Source: Ampullaceana balthica
Taxonomy: Eukaryota > Mollusca > Gastropoda > Lymnaeidae
NCBI GenBank assembly: GCA_944989445.1
Contig: CALYLW010000060.1
Location: 809,959 to 873,958 of the forward strand
DNA length: 64,000 bases
Direction: 5' to 3'
Part shown: one piece after another, positions 1-14,441 of the stretch
Layout: each line of letters begins with the position of its first letter
Position numbering within the stretch: the first letter of the stretch is position 1
Position numbers and translations under genes: made by a program
Notes under the pieces: generated by a model
Told to the model about the DNA's origin: nothing
What the model saw: the letters and a program-made list of their open reading frames with translations, nothing else
Databases searched by the model: none

Positions 1-334
1 TATTTATTTTAAGAATACTGGCTGTTTTTTTTTGAAAAAGTGGGCGCCATAGGCGCCCTACAGCCGCAGTGGGCGCCTTAGGTGCACTACTACCCCTATT
101 ATAAAATACTTTGTGTACATTTCAGGAAGTTTAATATTAAGTATTTATCAAACAAGGATAAAAATAAGTTACTTGGGCTTTGGAAAAAAGTGGGGCGCCG
201 TAGGTGCCTTACAACCCCTAGTTTTATAATAATTTGGGTAATTGACGTCATTTAATATTTTACGAAGAGAAACACCACACGCTCTGTTAATCTCGAAACG
301 AAAATGATACCTTTCTTTTTAACTGCTACTACGT
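1..334. other. AT-rich left edge, no gene
   Basis: No coding region is seen. A short GC-rich motif built on GGGCGCC followed by a TAGGNGCC-like stretch occurs twice (about 35-95 and 190-225), each time after an A-rich lead. This looks like two decayed copies of the same small repeat. The last 8 bases before 343 form the left target duplication of the next element. Confidence 0.5.
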
Positions 335-342
335 CACTCAAC

Positions 343-3300
343 CAGTGGCGTCACTAGGGGGGTGCGGGGTGAGGGGGCGGGCCGCCCCGGCTGACACCCA
401 TCAGGGGGTGACACCCAAGCCTAAAATTTACTGTGTACGATTTTATGTCAGAAAAAAAAAGAAGACACATTTTTTTCATCTAGAAAGAAATTGAGAAATA
501 CAATGAAATACGTTTAAACTGAAAAACGTATTAATACAATAAAATATCAGTTAACAGGCAATAATACATCGTCTCCACAAACTACGATAAAACTAATTAG
601 GAAAAAAAGGAAAGAAAAAGCCGCACACTTAAAAAGGCTGGACATAACAGAAGCGGTGTCTTTTGTTTTAGAAGAAAATCCAACATACTGGGCTTTGACA
701 TACCGACACACGGAGTCAGCCTGTGAGACCAATCCCAACTCACTACTTCCTCCACGACAGTTGAGAGGGGTTGGGGAGAAGATTTTCCTTCAAAAAATAA
801 ATAGATAAGTTTTATTTGCTTTTTAAAAAAAAATTTATATGAAAATAAGGTATTTAAAGTGTTTGAGTTAATTTTTTTTTAAATTTATAATTATTAAATA
901 TGCATATCTATGTTAATGTAATGTACTCTAAGAAACATGATTTTCGTATTTTTCTTGAGTATAGGTACTTTTCATAATTACGTTTAACACTTAATTAATT
1001 TCACATAAAAACATTTCATTCTTCTCGATTTCGTATGAAACGATTTTCACTGATAGATCGCGTGATGTGTATGTTCGGCAGCCGAAGTAAAGTTGATTTT
1101 GAAATTTGTGACTGGGTTTCAGCAGTGGTGGAAACTGAACCCGAAGGTGCATAATCCTGAGACATCCGAATCACACTTGCATTGCCTTTAAAAAAGGAAA
1201 ACATTGGCAGCAGGGCTTAGACTGCACAAAACAATTGACGACGAAAGTATTGTTATGATGGACATTGCATATGTTGCTGGATATTACATTGTTTCTCGCC
1301 AAGCAAAATCTGCCATTCCGGGGCCACAATGAAGACGAATCTTCATTTAATAAAGGAAACTTTCTTGAAATGGTTGAGATGCTATCTAAATATGATCTAG
1401 TCCTGAAAGAGCAACTAATGAGGTTAAAGCAACGCACATGTAAACTCAAAGCATCGGTATCTTATCTAGCACCAAAAACTCAGAATGAGTTAATACATGT
1501 TCTAGCAAATCATGTGAAAGAGAAGCTTGTCATGGATATAAAATCTTCCAGGTATTTCGGGATGATGTTCAATAACACATACTGACACATCACACACTGA
1601 TCAAATGTCCCAAGTGATAAGATATGTGAAGATTCACAATAGAAAAGGGGAAGTAAAAGAAGTGTTCCTGGGTTTTTTCCCCTTTAAAGGGGAAAAAAGC
1701 TGTTGACATCAGTCCTGAAATTATTAAAAATCTGGAAAGCGATGGACTCGATATTATGATGTGCCGTGCTCAAGGTTACGATAATGCTGCGAGTATGGCT
1801 GGAATCCATGGAGGTGTACAGGCCATTTTAAAAAAGAAGAACGGGAAAGCTATTTTTAATGGATGTGTGGATCATTCGCTTAACTTGTGCGGCCAACACT
1901 CTTTTTCTGATAATGCTTCTTGCGTGACTTTTTTGGAACTCTTGAGACAATGTTTTCTTTCTTCGCTGCTTCCACTCATCGATGTGATGTTTTAATGGAA
2001 AACACTGGAGTCTCATTAAAAGACTATCAACAACACGCTGGAGCTCTCACCATGCTGCAGTAAACGCAGTGAAAGAAAAATTCGATGAATGTGTGACGGC
2101 AATTGAAGCTCTCTGTGATTCAGATGGAAATTTATACACAAGAGGTAAAGCTCAATGTATGTTACCTGCTGTCTGCAACTTCACGTTTCTGTGCTACCTC
2201 TACTTTTGGTGTAATGTACTTGAGGAAGTCAATCTTACACAGCCGTACCTTCAGACTAAGGACTTAACACTTGACAAAGTGGTGACGAAGCTAGAGACGC
2301 TGAGACTATTTCTGTACGAGCAGCGCAATCATCTAGTAGAGCAGGCAATTGAACACGCGCTTTTAAAATCAGAACAACTTGGAATGGCAGTAGAGAACAG
2401 ACCCAGGTTGAAGAAAAGGGTGACAGGTGAGAAAACAAGAGATGCTGGACTAACTCTGCAAGAAGAAAACAAAAGATCGATGTTTGAGTGTGTTGATTGT
2501 TTCCATTCTGAATTCCAGATCAGATCAAGTGCAATCAAGGAAGTAGCAACCATGTTTGAGGCTGTTCAAGCCAAAAGCTTGATATCTGCCACTGAAGAAG
2601 AATTACTAAAGTCCATTCCAAGGTTGTCCACTTTCTATGATGAGTGTCAGGGGAAGAGCTTTTATTAGAAATACCAAGGCTGAGATTGGCACATGAAGGC
2701 AGCAGAGATCGATCTCAAAGAGTCTGAAGACTGGTCCGTACTTGACATTTTGAAATTTGTTGCTGAATGGGACTTCATAGAATCTCTCCCCTATCTCACA
2801 TTGTGTTTACGATTATTTGTTACAATCTGTGTGTCTGTGGCTTCATATGGAAAGAGTTTTCAAAGCTAAAGCTTATAAAGAATTATTTGCGATCTACAAT
2901 GGGGCAGTCAAGGCTTTCTGATTTTGTCATGTTATCCATTGAGCGTGATTCGGCACAAGAAATAGATTTCGATGACGTAACTAACAAGTTTTCAGTTTTA
3001 AAGGCCAGAAAAGCAAGATTCTGATTTTTTAAATATATTTAATGACATTGTATTTTGAATTATTACATATTATTCTGATAGTTGCTGATTTTGCAAACCC
3101 AAAACAGAACGGTTACAACCTTACCTCATTTGAAGTTGTACTGTAATGGTTGGTAATGCAATCTAATTTTGGTAATGTAATGTAATTGTTGTAAATTTTA
3201 ATGGAACGCAATGTAGATGCAAGTTTGTGAAATTTGAAAATATTACAGTTATTTAACCGTATTACTTAAAATTAATAATTTTATGTTAAAATAAAAATTT

Positions 3301-3526
3301 AAAATTAACATTTTTTTCTATTTAGTTCTTCGTTTTTAAATCTTACAATATTTTACCTATCGACTTTAAATTCAACTTTTCTCCTAATGCCTTTGTAACA
3401 AACATTTGATCTATATGTTCAAACGTTACTAAAGAATCTGTGTGTTCCCGGTATTTGGCAGACTCGATGAGATTGATGGGGCAAGTCGTGTGACACCAAG
3501 AGCTACCGCCCCGGTTGACGCCTCTG
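343..3526 (+). mobile_element. Full-length, non-functional hAT transposon
   Basis: The element begins CAGTGGCGTCACTAGGG at 343, and its other end read from the opposite strand begins CAGAGGCGTCAACCGGG (13 of 17 positions agree). The 8 bases CACTCAAC flank it perfectly on both sides (335-342 and 3527-3534). An 8-bp duplication and a CAG-starting terminus are hAT hallmarks. The subterminal regions on both sides are rich in GGGGCGG/GTGTCACC motifs. The interior carries a decayed hAT transposase on the plus strand. A second terminus of the same family is at 59113-59181. The boundaries are seen directly; the superfamily follows from the boundaries and the protein together. Confidence 0.93.
570..3024 (+). 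pseudogene. Decayed hAT transposase (DUF4371/ZMYM1-like type)
   Basis: In an intact element this protein would be the DNA-cleaving transposase that binds the element's ends in the nucleus. Recognisable blocks occur in order on the plus strand. A basic N-terminal piece (about 590-720) is homologous to 55258-55490. A block at 1265-1585 contains LPFRGHNEDESSF. A block at 1756-1905 contains CRAQGYDNAASMAG and DHSLNLCG, the conserved part of the hAT RNase-H-like fold. A long middle segment spans 2069-2668. The C-terminal dimerisation region (about 2770-3024) contains FSKLKLIKNYLRST and EIDFDDV. Consecutive blocks are in different frames and separated by stops, for example after 1585, near 1690, near 2000 and near 2860. 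The gene is therefore dead. The family call rests on motif recognition, not on a search. No start codon can be defended. Confidence 0.88.
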
Positions 3527-3534
3527 CACTCAAC

Positions 3535-3842
3535 GTTACGGAGTCAGTGACGTGGGCTTTTATTATATTAGATTTCTATTATTATTACCTTAGCGATTTC
3601 AGCAAAGGAAAGTTGTGAGCCAAATTTTGAGGTGGAATTCTATGAGATAATCTTCATGTTGACCCGCGTGTCAATGCAGAGTTACCCTCCAAACGTTTAG
3701 TGCGGCCTAAGAGCATCATACAGTCGGTCAGCGATTTACGAGATATGTTATCATTTTCTAGTGAGTAGGACGTGTGTGTGGGTGTGGACTTAAAATATGG
3801 TTCCAGATCCTGGCGTTGCTTAATTTCCTTGAAATTGATCTC
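3535..3842. other. No gene seen
   Basis: Mixed-composition sequence between the hAT element and the 57-bp satellite. No repeat or coding signal is recognised. Confidence 0.4.
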
Positions 3843-4128
3843 TTTTTGCTGATCTTATTACTAAAAATATGATATCTTACATCAATTAAATACATGATAT
3901 TTTTGCTGATCTTATTACTAAAAATATGATATCTTACATCAATTAAATACATGATATTTTTGCTGATCTTATTACTAAAAATATGATATCTTACATCAAT
4001 TAAATACATGATATTTTTGCTGATCTTATTACTAAAAATATGATATCTTACATCAATTAAATACATGATATTTTTGCTGATCTTATTACTAAAAATATGA
4101 TATCTTACATCAATTAAATACATGATAC
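3843..4128. repeat. 57-bp tandem repeat, 5 near-identical copies
   Basis: The unit starts TTTTTGCTGATC and recurs at exact 57-base steps (TGCTGATC at 3847, 3904, 3961, 4018 and 4075). The copies appear identical over almost their whole length, so the array is young. 57 is a multiple of 3, so a minus-strand frame stays open through all five copies with 19 residues per unit. I regard that frame as a by-product of the period. Confidence 0.97.
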
Positions 4129-4988
4129 ATTTTCTATATTAATTTTTGTTTTCTAAAAATAAAATAATTTAGTCATCAAATAAGTCACGTATGTGTCTTC
4201 CGGTGACTCTCTCGCTTATTTCAGTGGAATTTATTTCTTCACTTTTACGACCCGGTACGCTGAAAATGTCTTAAATACATTTTGATAGAAAGAAAAAAAA
4301 AGGTTATTGAAACCTTCAAAAGTGAGTTAATCATTGTATTCTATTGATTAAAAGCATCAACATTGTCAGTTTACACTTTGCTGGGAACTGGTAAGTTCCA
4401 AAACGTCATGAACCTCTCATAGTTAAAAAAAATATTTTAAAAAGGCACCGATCGTATTTTCTTGATTGTGTTCATGGGGTTCCCGTTAAGATTCTAAATC
4501 ATATTTCAATCGCTAAACATGCAAATAATTCAAAAAAAAACTATTAATTTTTTTGTAACATATTGTACAAATAAATAAGATGATTAAAAATGTTAAAATT
4601 TCAATCGAGAATATTATTAAATGTTCTGCGATTAAAAAAAGATAAAAATAAAATAATTTTAATGTGACTACGACGATTTAGGATTTTACTTTGGAAATAA
4701 TAGTAAAAATTGATTTTGATTTACACTGCTACTTTTAGCACCGTTAACAGTAATAATAAATGATATTAGTATATTTATTCTAAACAAAACTTCATACAAA
4801 ATTATAGTTGATAGTCTTTTTTAGTTATATACTTTCTTTAATCTTTGCAGCTGGCCTATTCTTTATTTCAACTTTACTATTTACTGAATATAAATAACTT
4901 CAAGTAAATAAATAAAACTCTTAACATTCAATAACTTAATTATTATTATGTCATTACATTGACCTATTAAAGTTAGTTAAGTTTATAT

Positions 4989-4990
<2 letters not shown>
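4129..4990. other. AT-rich spacer, no gene
   Basis: Long A/T-rich sequence with many stops in all frames. Nothing recognisable is seen. Confidence 0.5.
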
Positions 4991-4993
<3 letters not shown>

Positions 4994-5073
<80 letters not shown>

Positions 5074-5095
5074 ATATATATATATTACACTATAT
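4994..5095. repeat. (TA)n microsatellite
   Basis: Near-perfect TA dinucleotides run to about 5070, followed by the palindrome GTAATATATATATATTAC. Confidence 0.97.
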
Positions 5096-5274
5096 ATAAA
5101 ACTTATACTTAGCTAATAGCACATGAAGGTTACCATAAATGTATAGCTTCAAGCATTCAATATAAAATTATTTTTTTAAAAGCTTACTTAAGTGTCATAT
5201 ATATAAGTATTGATTTAACAATTTACTTTGTTATATTTGTAATTAAAATCCGATAAACTTGAATTTTTATTTTT

Positions 5275-9200
<3,926 letters not shown>

Positions 9201-9635
9201 AAGATTTAACTTGAGACAAATTATTTGGTCAACTTTTAAAATAATTTTTAACAACATGACCTTAATTTTGTTTTTTAAATAATAATTGTTATTAAAGTAC
9301 CAAGCTAGTTGTTCATAATGTTGTAGATAAGAATGTGAATGTCTTCTGGAGGTTTGGGCAATTATCTTTAATGTGGCAATGTGCCCCAAGGTTGTTTGGT
9401 GGGTGAGGATAGGCGACACTTTATGGCCGAAAGTGGCCGACAAATAAAGACTTTGGAACATTTTAGATCACCACAATTGCCCCAGGGCATGTGGTAAACC
9501 ATTGTATTGACTGGACAAGGTTTTCGCCCCGTCCGACCCAACTGGTGCCAAATTTGTATGGCCAGAATTGGCTGACCAGACCTGACCAATTACGTTGTCA
9601 GCATGACATGACTGGACAAGCTTTAGCGCTGTCCT
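9201..9635. other. No gene; short direct repeat
   Basis: The left half is AT-rich and featureless. A direct repeat of about 27 bp (TGACTGGACAAGGTTTTCGC at about 9509, and TGACTGGACAAGCTTTAGCG at about 9609) brackets the last 100 bases before the LINE fragment. It may mark a rearrangement at the LINE boundary. Confidence 0.45.
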
Positions 9636-11392
9636 TGGGATTTGCCATCTGTGCGGTACCTCAAGTTGACACCAACATCCTGGTCTCTGAAGGCCTCTGT
9701 CAGCATGGCGGAAAACATGAGGCTAAACAGTGTTGGTTCCAGGACGCAGCCCTGCTTGACCCCGTTTGTGACTGTGAAAGGATAAGAAAACTCTCCGCTG
9801 TCCTGGACTCTGGCCTGCATGCCCTCGTGGAATTGTCTCACCAAGACGATGAATTTCCTTGGGCAACCGTACTTGGCCATTATCTTCCACAGACCTTCTC
9901 TGCCAACGGTGTCAAAAGCCTTGGTCAGGTCAACATAGGTGGAGAACAGGTTGAAGATCTGCTCCTGACATTTCTCTTGCAGCTGCCTGGCAGCGAACAC
10001 CATGTCGATGGTCCCTCGCTCTTTTCGGAATCCACACTGACTTTCAGGCAGGAGTCCTTGGTCAAGGTGGACCGTGAGGTGGTTGAGCAGGATTCTGGCA
10101 AGGATCTTTCCTGCGATAGATAGCAGGGATATGCCTCTGTGGTTGTCACAAGCCTGTCTATTTCCTTTTTGCTTATAAAGATGTATGATGGAGGCATCTT
10201 TGAAGTCCTGCGGGATCGTCTCTTGCTGCCACATCAAGAGAAACAGATGGTGAAGCCTTTCAGTCAGGGCTGTTCCCCCCTCCTTGCAGACCTCAGCTGG
10301 TATGGCGTCAGAACCAGGTGCTTTGCCACTGGAGAGAAGATAATTGCTTTCTGGGTCTCGAGCAAGGTTGGGGGGGGGTCATCCAGTGCTTTGTTTGTGA
10401 GCACTTGGGGGAGACGATTGATGGCTTCTTCGTTTATTGTCGAAGGGCGATTTAGGACGCTTTCGAAATGTTCGGCCCTACTCCTCAAGATCTTCTCTTT
10501 GTCTGTGATGAGAGTGCTACCGTCTGCGCTGAGGAGGGGGTTTGTTCCTGAGGGCGTGGGGCCATACATTTCTTTCAAAGCGTTGTAGAAGTTTTTATAG
10601 TCACGCTTGTCTGCATAGCCTTGGATCTCGTCGGCTTTGTTGCTGAGCCAATCATCCTGCATCTGACGGAGCTTTTGCTGTACAGTCCTGCGTATGTTGT
10701 TGAGTGCATCTCTCCTTGCCGTGGACCTGGGATTATTGAGGTAAGCTTGGTGTAGGAGGTGTTTCTCATCCAATAACTGTTTGATGTCTTCGCAGTTCTC
10801 ATCGAACCAGTCCTTATGTTTCCTGGTCTGGTGCCCCAGGATCTCTGAAGCTGTGGTGTAAATCAGCTCTCTGAGTGACGCCCAGTCTGCCTCCACGTTC
10901 TGGTTGCCTGGAGAGGGGGATTTCAAGCGCTCTTCCAGAACATCCACCAAGGACTGCTTGCAGCTGGCGGTCATTAGTTTGGCAACATGTATCCGTTTGG
11001 GGGCCTTCTTCCCTTGCGGGCGCCGTTTCGGCTGAATGCGGATGTTGAGCTTGGTGATGATGAGGCGGTGGTCTGTCCAGCATTCAGCGCCACACATGGA
11101 CTTGGTCACTCGTACATTCTGCCTGTCACTCTTCCTCACGATGGCGTAGTCAATAAGATTCCAGGGCTTCGAGCGGGGGTGCATCCATGACGTCCGGTTA
11201 CGGGTTGGGAGGCGGAATATCGTGTTGGTGATCAGCAGTTCATGTTCAGCGCAGGTCTGGAGTAAAAGAAGACCGTTGCTGTTGCAGTGACCCACTCCAT
11301 GATGACCAAGGACTCCTTCCCAGGCAACGTTGTCTTTGCCAACTCCTGCTTTGAAGTCGCCTAGCAAGATGAGTTTGTCCGCAAGAGAGCGA
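9636..11392 (-). pseudogene. LINE fragment: APE endonuclease plus reverse transcriptase, truncated at both ends
   Basis: An intact copy would nick target DNA with the endonuclease and copy its RNA there. Reading from 11451 down, the upstream frame of 395 residues holds the second half of an APE endonuclease: LLGDF at 29-33, TSWMHP at 88-93, LIDYAIV at 99-105 and TDHRLI at 126-131. The Asn usual after GDF is Lys here. A linker follows, then one frameshift near 10340, after which the reading continues through [14 protein letters not shown]. The next 204-residue frame is reverse transcriptase: NHRGISLLSIAGKI at 32-45, CGFRKERGTIDM, DLTKAFD at 103-109 and VKQGC at 160-164. The FADD-box and everything C-terminal are missing. 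The first 17 or so residues come from the adjacent foldback repeat, so the ATG there is not a LINE start. The clade is uncertain. Confidence 0.93.
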
Positions 11393-11580
11393 TCTATAAG
11401 TGAGAGAATGGGTGAACTGCATATGTAAAACCTCATAAGCACCCGCCTCACGTTTTAGTCATATTAAATGACAGTACATGTACTTAAAAAGTTTTAAATT
11501 ATTAACTTCTTTTTAGTCCATTTATAAAAACGTGGTTTTTAAAAATCTTTTTTACCTCTATTTATTTTATTATTTTTAGT
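11391..11580. repeat. Single foldback-family arm fused to the LINE 5' break
   Basis: The sequence from ATCTATAAGTGAGAGAATG through CATAAGCACCCGCCTCACG and TTTTTAGTCCATTTATAAAA to an AT-rich end matches the right-hand arms at 34320-34505 and 35045-35152. It joins the LINE coding sequence at about 11391. Confidence 0.85.
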
Positions 11581-11783
11581 CTAAGTGTATGCTATGGTGA
11601 GTTTTGTTGCTTCCTTTTGATTATTGAGTATTGAAGTATTGATTCTTTTCAATATAATACGCATTATTGATTATTAAAGCATTGATTATGTTCAATATAA
11701 TACGCATCGCGTGACAAACATTTACAGACTGAATGCGACTGATCTCCTCTTCCTGTTAAACACGGGGATGTGGTCATCGATGG

Positions 11784-12077
11784 CATGGGCGTTGCTAGGA
11801 ATTTTTACAGGGGGGGGCAAAAAAATTCCAGGGGGGGGGGCAAAAAAATCCCACTTTTTTAATATTTTAACTGGCAATGCCATACAGGTACAATTTTCAA
11901 TTAAATTCAAGTTCAGTATAAAATAAGGGTTGAAAAAAGCCTTAGAAATTAAAAAGACTTACAAATTAGTGCTGTAATAGTTAAAATACAACATTTATTA
12001 ATGCATTTAATAAATTATTTTTTTTTCTCAAATGTAGGGGGGGGGGCAAATGCCCCCCCCCCTTCCCTACGCCCATG
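11784..12077. mobile_element. Small TIR element (MITE) with G-run ends
   Basis: The ends are CATGGGCGTTG and, read from the other strand, CATGGGCGTAG, about 294 bp apart. Inside the left end are two GGGGGGGGCAAAAAAAT-type blocks. Inside the right end, a run of about ten G, the bases CAAATG and a run of about ten C form a perfect GC hairpin (about 12037-12062). The termini resemble hAT-type MITEs. No convincing 8-bp duplication is seen in the flanks. There is no coding capacity. Confidence 0.7.
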
Positions 12078-12164
12078 AATGGCTGGATTGAACTCCGGTG
12101 GCGGGTGGGTGTCAACAATAGCAAAAAAGTAATGGGGGTGAGACTGCATTCAGGCTTTTAAATA

Positions 12165-12425
12165 GGTAAATGTACAATATAAAAACAATAGCATACGGAT
12201 ACAGATATCGATGTAGAGATAAACTAAAAAACTGCATTAATTTAATTACGGTACATTCGATCGATCTGAAATTTTGATACAATGCATTGTCATCCAAGAT
12301 CTATCTGCGGTAAAATTTTGAGATCTCTAGGACCATCAAAAGTGGTTTAATTTTACATTGGAAAATTTGAAATTTAGCGGTCACGACGAAAGCAAGTTAA
12401 TAAAAACGTGGTAATAAGAAGGTTG
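12165..12425 (-). repeat. Shared-core dispersed repeat, minus orientation
   Basis: Read on the minus strand this matches 34505-34720 over most of its length, from CCACGTTTTTATTAACTTGC through GATGACAATGCATTGTATC and TCAGATCGATCGAATGTACC to TTTAGTTTATCTCTACATCG. It is one of six copies of the core in the window. It lies in inverted orientation about 600 bp from the foldback arm at 11391-11580, as if both were once one element. Confidence 0.88.
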
Positions 12426-13669
12426 TCCTCCTCCCTGCAGTAAGTTCTTGTCACCAATTTCAGATTAATGCTTTTCAACTTCAAGAAACAAACTATTTAG
12501 ATCTTACTCTAGGTATACTTATATAGCAAGTATGTTTGTGTATAAATACATATTTTTTTCTTACCATACTGATTGTACACCATGTAGATAACCCTAATCG
12601 TTAGGCTAGTACGTATTAAAAATAAACCCAGAAATTATTCCTAATCATTGCATTGATATAATTGTACCGGCACAGGTAACCCGTTGCATAGGCCTATCTC
12701 ATTATTGTATTATTTCAATTCTGCCATCTGCTTTCGCTGGCTTTCCTACTAACTTGCAGTCAAACTTTTATTGCGAGAAGGTTCAACTCACAAAGAGTGG
12801 TATTGGTAATCATGAATTGTCGCTGTCAGATAAGCTACATTTCGGTCATTTTGTATACATATTTCAAGGTTTTTGGCATGTGGGGACCTGGGAAAAGGCA
12901 TCAGGCATGAGATGGAGCCCAAATGGGCCCACACGTACCCAGTTGTCAAGGGCCCAAACATTTCTGGCAACGGCCCTGTCTTCACCACAAATATTTGTCT
13001 GAATTATTAAAATCTTTAAACTCAAAACACGTTTATATATTTCTTTATGTTAGTTAATGGTGTAATTTGTGAAAAAAAACTCGTTTCAGAAATGTACAAG
13101 CCTGGCCGCATAACTTGTGGCTAATTCTATTCTCTTGGCTGAGCTGAGACAAGTTCTAATGCTTCCCTTAGAAACACTCTATTATTTATGTCACTCTATT
13201 GATCGGACTTGAGTGTTGACACAACTGGAGTCATGAAATATACAACAGAGCTTTCTATATTTAGACCTGTTCCGTCTTTTTCTTCCTCTCGCTGATTTCA
13301 AACGATGTTAAGTGCACAACGGTTACTGTGTCTTGAGTTTGTTTCAGCCAGTCGAGCCCAAAACATGTGTTCAACTTTAACATAGCTGACAAGATTTAAG
13401 TTCACAATTTACATTTCATGTCGTCATAATCTAGTGACACACGCCATAGTAATACAATTGCGTATTGTTTCAGAGCTCGATTGGATCATTCTGATCGCTG
13501 ACTCCCTTCTTTACACTGTTTGTGTCTTTTTGTGTCATATGTTTACACTTGCCACAATTTGTAACTTGAGTTTTGTAAAGATTCAGACAACAATTTGAAC
13601 GATCTCAAGATTTCCTGAATTTAAACATGTGTTCCCTACCCAGCACTTATTTATATGTCACTCACTAAA
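12426..13669. other. No gene seen
   Basis: Unremarkable sequence with only short open frames that have no recognisable product. No repeat structure is seen. Confidence 0.45.
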
Positions 13670-13866
13670 CAAGAGGTTCTCAAACTTTTACTTTTTAGTT
13701 TTGCGGACCGGCAGGAATTTTTTCCATTGAACCAGGGACTGGTGAAGTATTTTCACTGTACTGACGTGACAGCGAAATGTCCTTTATTGGTAACTTCTGC
13801 GGACCAGCATCGGATGGCCCACGGACCGGCACCGGTCCGCGGACCACCACTTTGAGAAGCACCGAG
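13670..13866. mobile_element. Short hAT-type MITE
   Basis: The left end contains GAGGTTCTCAAACTTTT and the right end, read on the other strand, contains TGCTTCTCAAAGTGGTGG. Inside are GCGGACCGGC motifs and a GGTCCGCGGACC palindrome. The GGTTCTCAAAC terminus with a GGTCCGCGGACC subterminus is a familiar pattern of hAT-derived MITEs in many animals. It is about 195 bp and non-coding. I could not find a clean target duplication. Confidence 0.78.
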
Positions 13867-14441
13867 CTACATCATCTGGAACACCCCAAATTACCCAGGC
13901 TACTGTTTTCGTCTAGAGTTTATAACCACTTTTATAGGTGTGACTCGGATGACTTGAGAAGTTTAAACGCATTTAATTCTTAAACTTTTAAATAAAAAAT
14001 GCAACATCAATATTTCTGTTTAGTAGAGGTGAAGAAGATTTGAAGTTCAGGACAACACTGATACTGTCCATCTGATAACAGTCCACAACATAAAATCAAC
14101 AGTGCTGCACTTTGATCCTAATACAGTTATGTCCGATTAATAAAATACCAGAAAGATAAATGCGTAAAATTCATTAGATACGGAATGAGAATCTCCGTTT
14201 TATAAAGCTTTGACTTTAAACAAACAAGCCACTAATAATCTCTACCACTTTGTACTTCTGAATACAACTCCAATAATATGACATCGATATGATGTGACTA
14301 AAAATACTGAGAGCACAGAAAATTACTGGGCGCGTTTTAATGTGCTGGAAACACCTTGAGTTACGGCGTTCAATGTAAATTAAAGAAAACACTTCAAATG
14401 ATTTGGAACTCATCAAATGACTGAGAACATCTTAAATTTGT
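13867..14441. other. Spacer with decayed satellite units
   Basis: No gene. Isolated degenerate copies of the next satellite occur (GGAACACCCCAAATTAC near 13879, and GAAACACCTTGAGTTAC near 14347). The 19-bp array was therefore either once larger or grew from this sequence. Confidence 0.5.

Noticed and set aside
547..738. Minus-strand 63-codon frame with a hydrophobic stretch
   Set aside because: The plus strand here matches the transposase N-terminal fragment at 55258-55490, so the minus frame is a shadow.
9491..10588. Plus-strand open frames of 210 and 149 codons
   Set aside because: They are antisense shadows of the minus-strand LINE, which shows clear reverse-transcriptase and endonuclease motifs.
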